NCBI RefSeq assembly: GCF_002872335.1
Contig: NZ_NJAG01000036.1
Coordinates: 62,001 to 126,000 of the forward strand
Reading direction: 5' to 3'
DNA length: 64,000 nt
Origin: Siphonobacter sp. BAB-5405
GTDB taxonomy: Bacteria > Bacteroidota > Bacteroidia > Cytophagales > Spirosomataceae
The translations under genes and the position numbers were made by a program. Below, piece by piece: positions 63,413 through 64,000 of this stretch (within the stretch, counting starts at the first letter, position 1; each line of letters opens with the position of its first letter). The notes below the pieces were generated by a model. The model was not told where the DNA came from, did no database searches, and was given only the letters and a program-made list of their open reading frames with translations.

Positions 63413-64000
63413 ATGAAAAAATACCAGAATTTTGAAGCCCGTGATTTTATTCAGGACGAATCCTTTCGTCACTGGGTACGTGATCCGGCCGGATCACAGG
63501 CTTTGTTCTGGCAGGAGTACCTTACGATGCATCCGGAACAGGAGGACGTAATTCGTCAGGCCCGCCTGTTTCTGGAGGAGATTTACGCCCATTACGCCGA
63601 ACCCGTTCCGCAGGCGGAGGTACAGCTGGAACTGGAAAAGCTGAGGGAACGCGTGGCGGTACAACCCGTACGTCGATTGCGAGTGTTTACCTGGGTCCGG
63701 TGGGCGGCGGTGCTGCTGATTCTGGCGGGACTGGGGTGGTGGAGCTGGCCGGAAAAACCCGCGACGCCCGAACCTGCTTCCCTGCATTGGGCCTTGAAAA
63801 CCAATTCAGGAAAAGAACCTGTCACGGTACTGTTACCGGACGGCAGTATGGTAACGCTGGAAAAGAATAGCCGTTTATGGTATCCGGTGCAGTTTCCGAA
63901 GGACAAACGGGCAGTACAGCTCTACGGCGATGCTTTCTTTGATATTACTAAAAACCCGAATCATCCATTCGTCGTGTACACGTCTGAATTGAGTACAAAA
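63413..64000 (+). CDS. FecR family anti-sigma factor, N-terminal part
   Basis: The gene continues beyond the right edge; 196 residues are visible. A cytoplasmic helical part (KKYQNFEARDFIQDESFRHWV) is followed by a transmembrane helix (about 90-105, WAAVLLILAGLGWW). Then the FecR domain begins: VTVLLPDGSMVTLEKNSRLWYP and VQLYGDAFFDITKNP. It sits 83 bases after the sigma gene and should bind that factor. A SusC/SusD pair is expected beyond the window. Confidence 0.9.
   Translation, partial: MKKYQNFEARDFIQDESFRHWVRDPAGSQALFWQEYLTMHPEQEDVIRQARLFLEEIYAHYAEPVPQAEVQLELEKLRERVAVQPVRRLRVFTWVRWAAVLLILAGLGWWSWPEKPATPEPASLHWALKTNSGKEPVTVLLPDGSMVTLEKNSRLWYPVQFPKDKRAVQLYGDAFFDITKNPNHPFVVYTSELSTK

Noticed and set aside
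1-64000. CRISPR arrays, tRNA and rRNA genes, prophage genes
   Set aside because: No regular spacer-repeat pattern, tRNA GTTCGA-type arm with acceptor stem, rRNA core sequence or phage structural gene was seen on reading both strands.

Overview
The window looks like a chromosomal segment of a Bacteroidota member, most likely order Cytophagales (Spirosoma/Siphonobacter-like; genus not determined). The support is a SusC/SusD pair with its own ECF sigma/FecR system, a type IX secretion (T9SS) C-terminal sorting domain, TlpA-type thioredoxins with DUF4369, a Bacteroidota-style -33/-7 promoter, large PurL, LytS/LytTR regulators and weak Shine-Dalgarno sequences. No tRNA, rRNA or CRISPR array was seen. 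Coding DNA is near 50% GC; two long intergenic stretches (5.5-6.8 kb and 41.5-42.9 kb) are very AT-rich.

Layout. 0-9.5 kb: end of an M1-like metallopeptidase, a giant T9SS-secreted protein, a divergent nitroreductase/HxlR pair, a small gene graveyard and a beta-hydroxyacid dehydrogenase. 9.6-28.4 kb: a long minus-strand block with a TlpA protein, an aminotransferase-exporter-RidA operon, an M16 protease, a split DsbD, a cysteine synthase, a second TlpA/DUF4369 protein, SusD, SusC with an STN domain, FecR and an ECF sigma factor. 28.6-34.7 kb: aldo/keto reductase and AraC regulator; a subtilisin-like protease operon in which a small gene repeats the protease's C-terminal domain; an alpha/beta hydrolase with a divergent HxlR regulator. 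34.9-39.4 kb: cobalamin riboswitch, TonB-dependent receptor and PepSY membrane protein. 39.4-50 kb: DUF1080, DUF4421, an orphan NarL-type regulator, a helicase remnant, a LytS/LytTR pair and purL. 50-54.6 kb: an MGH1-like glycosidase, then a protoglobin/DUF2024/secreted-protein operon beside a Cys-rich MarR regulator, with a perfect palindrome at the operon promoter. 55-64 kb: cupin plus DapA-like lyase, an inverted-repeat (MITE-like) element, a MocR/PdxR-type regulator, YggS, OxyR convergent with catalase, and a second ECF sigma/FecR pair that runs off the end.

How the parts work together. The sigma-FecR-SusC(STN)-SusD set is a classical cell-surface signalling and uptake system. Downstream of it on the same strand lie thiol-redox genes (TlpA, cysteine synthase, DsbD alpha and DsbD membrane/gamma proteins), which hints at a sulfur or redox role. 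The cobalamin riboswitch identifies the 35.4 kb TonB receptor as probably a corrinoid transporter, although its protein family looks siderophore-like.

Caution. Five genes (cysteine synthase, S8 protease, alpha/beta hydrolase, LytS kinase, MocR regulator) are each broken by exactly one single-base frameshift. This may be assembly error rather than biology, and the raw reads should be checked first. Both ECF sigma genes also lack an ATG start codon.
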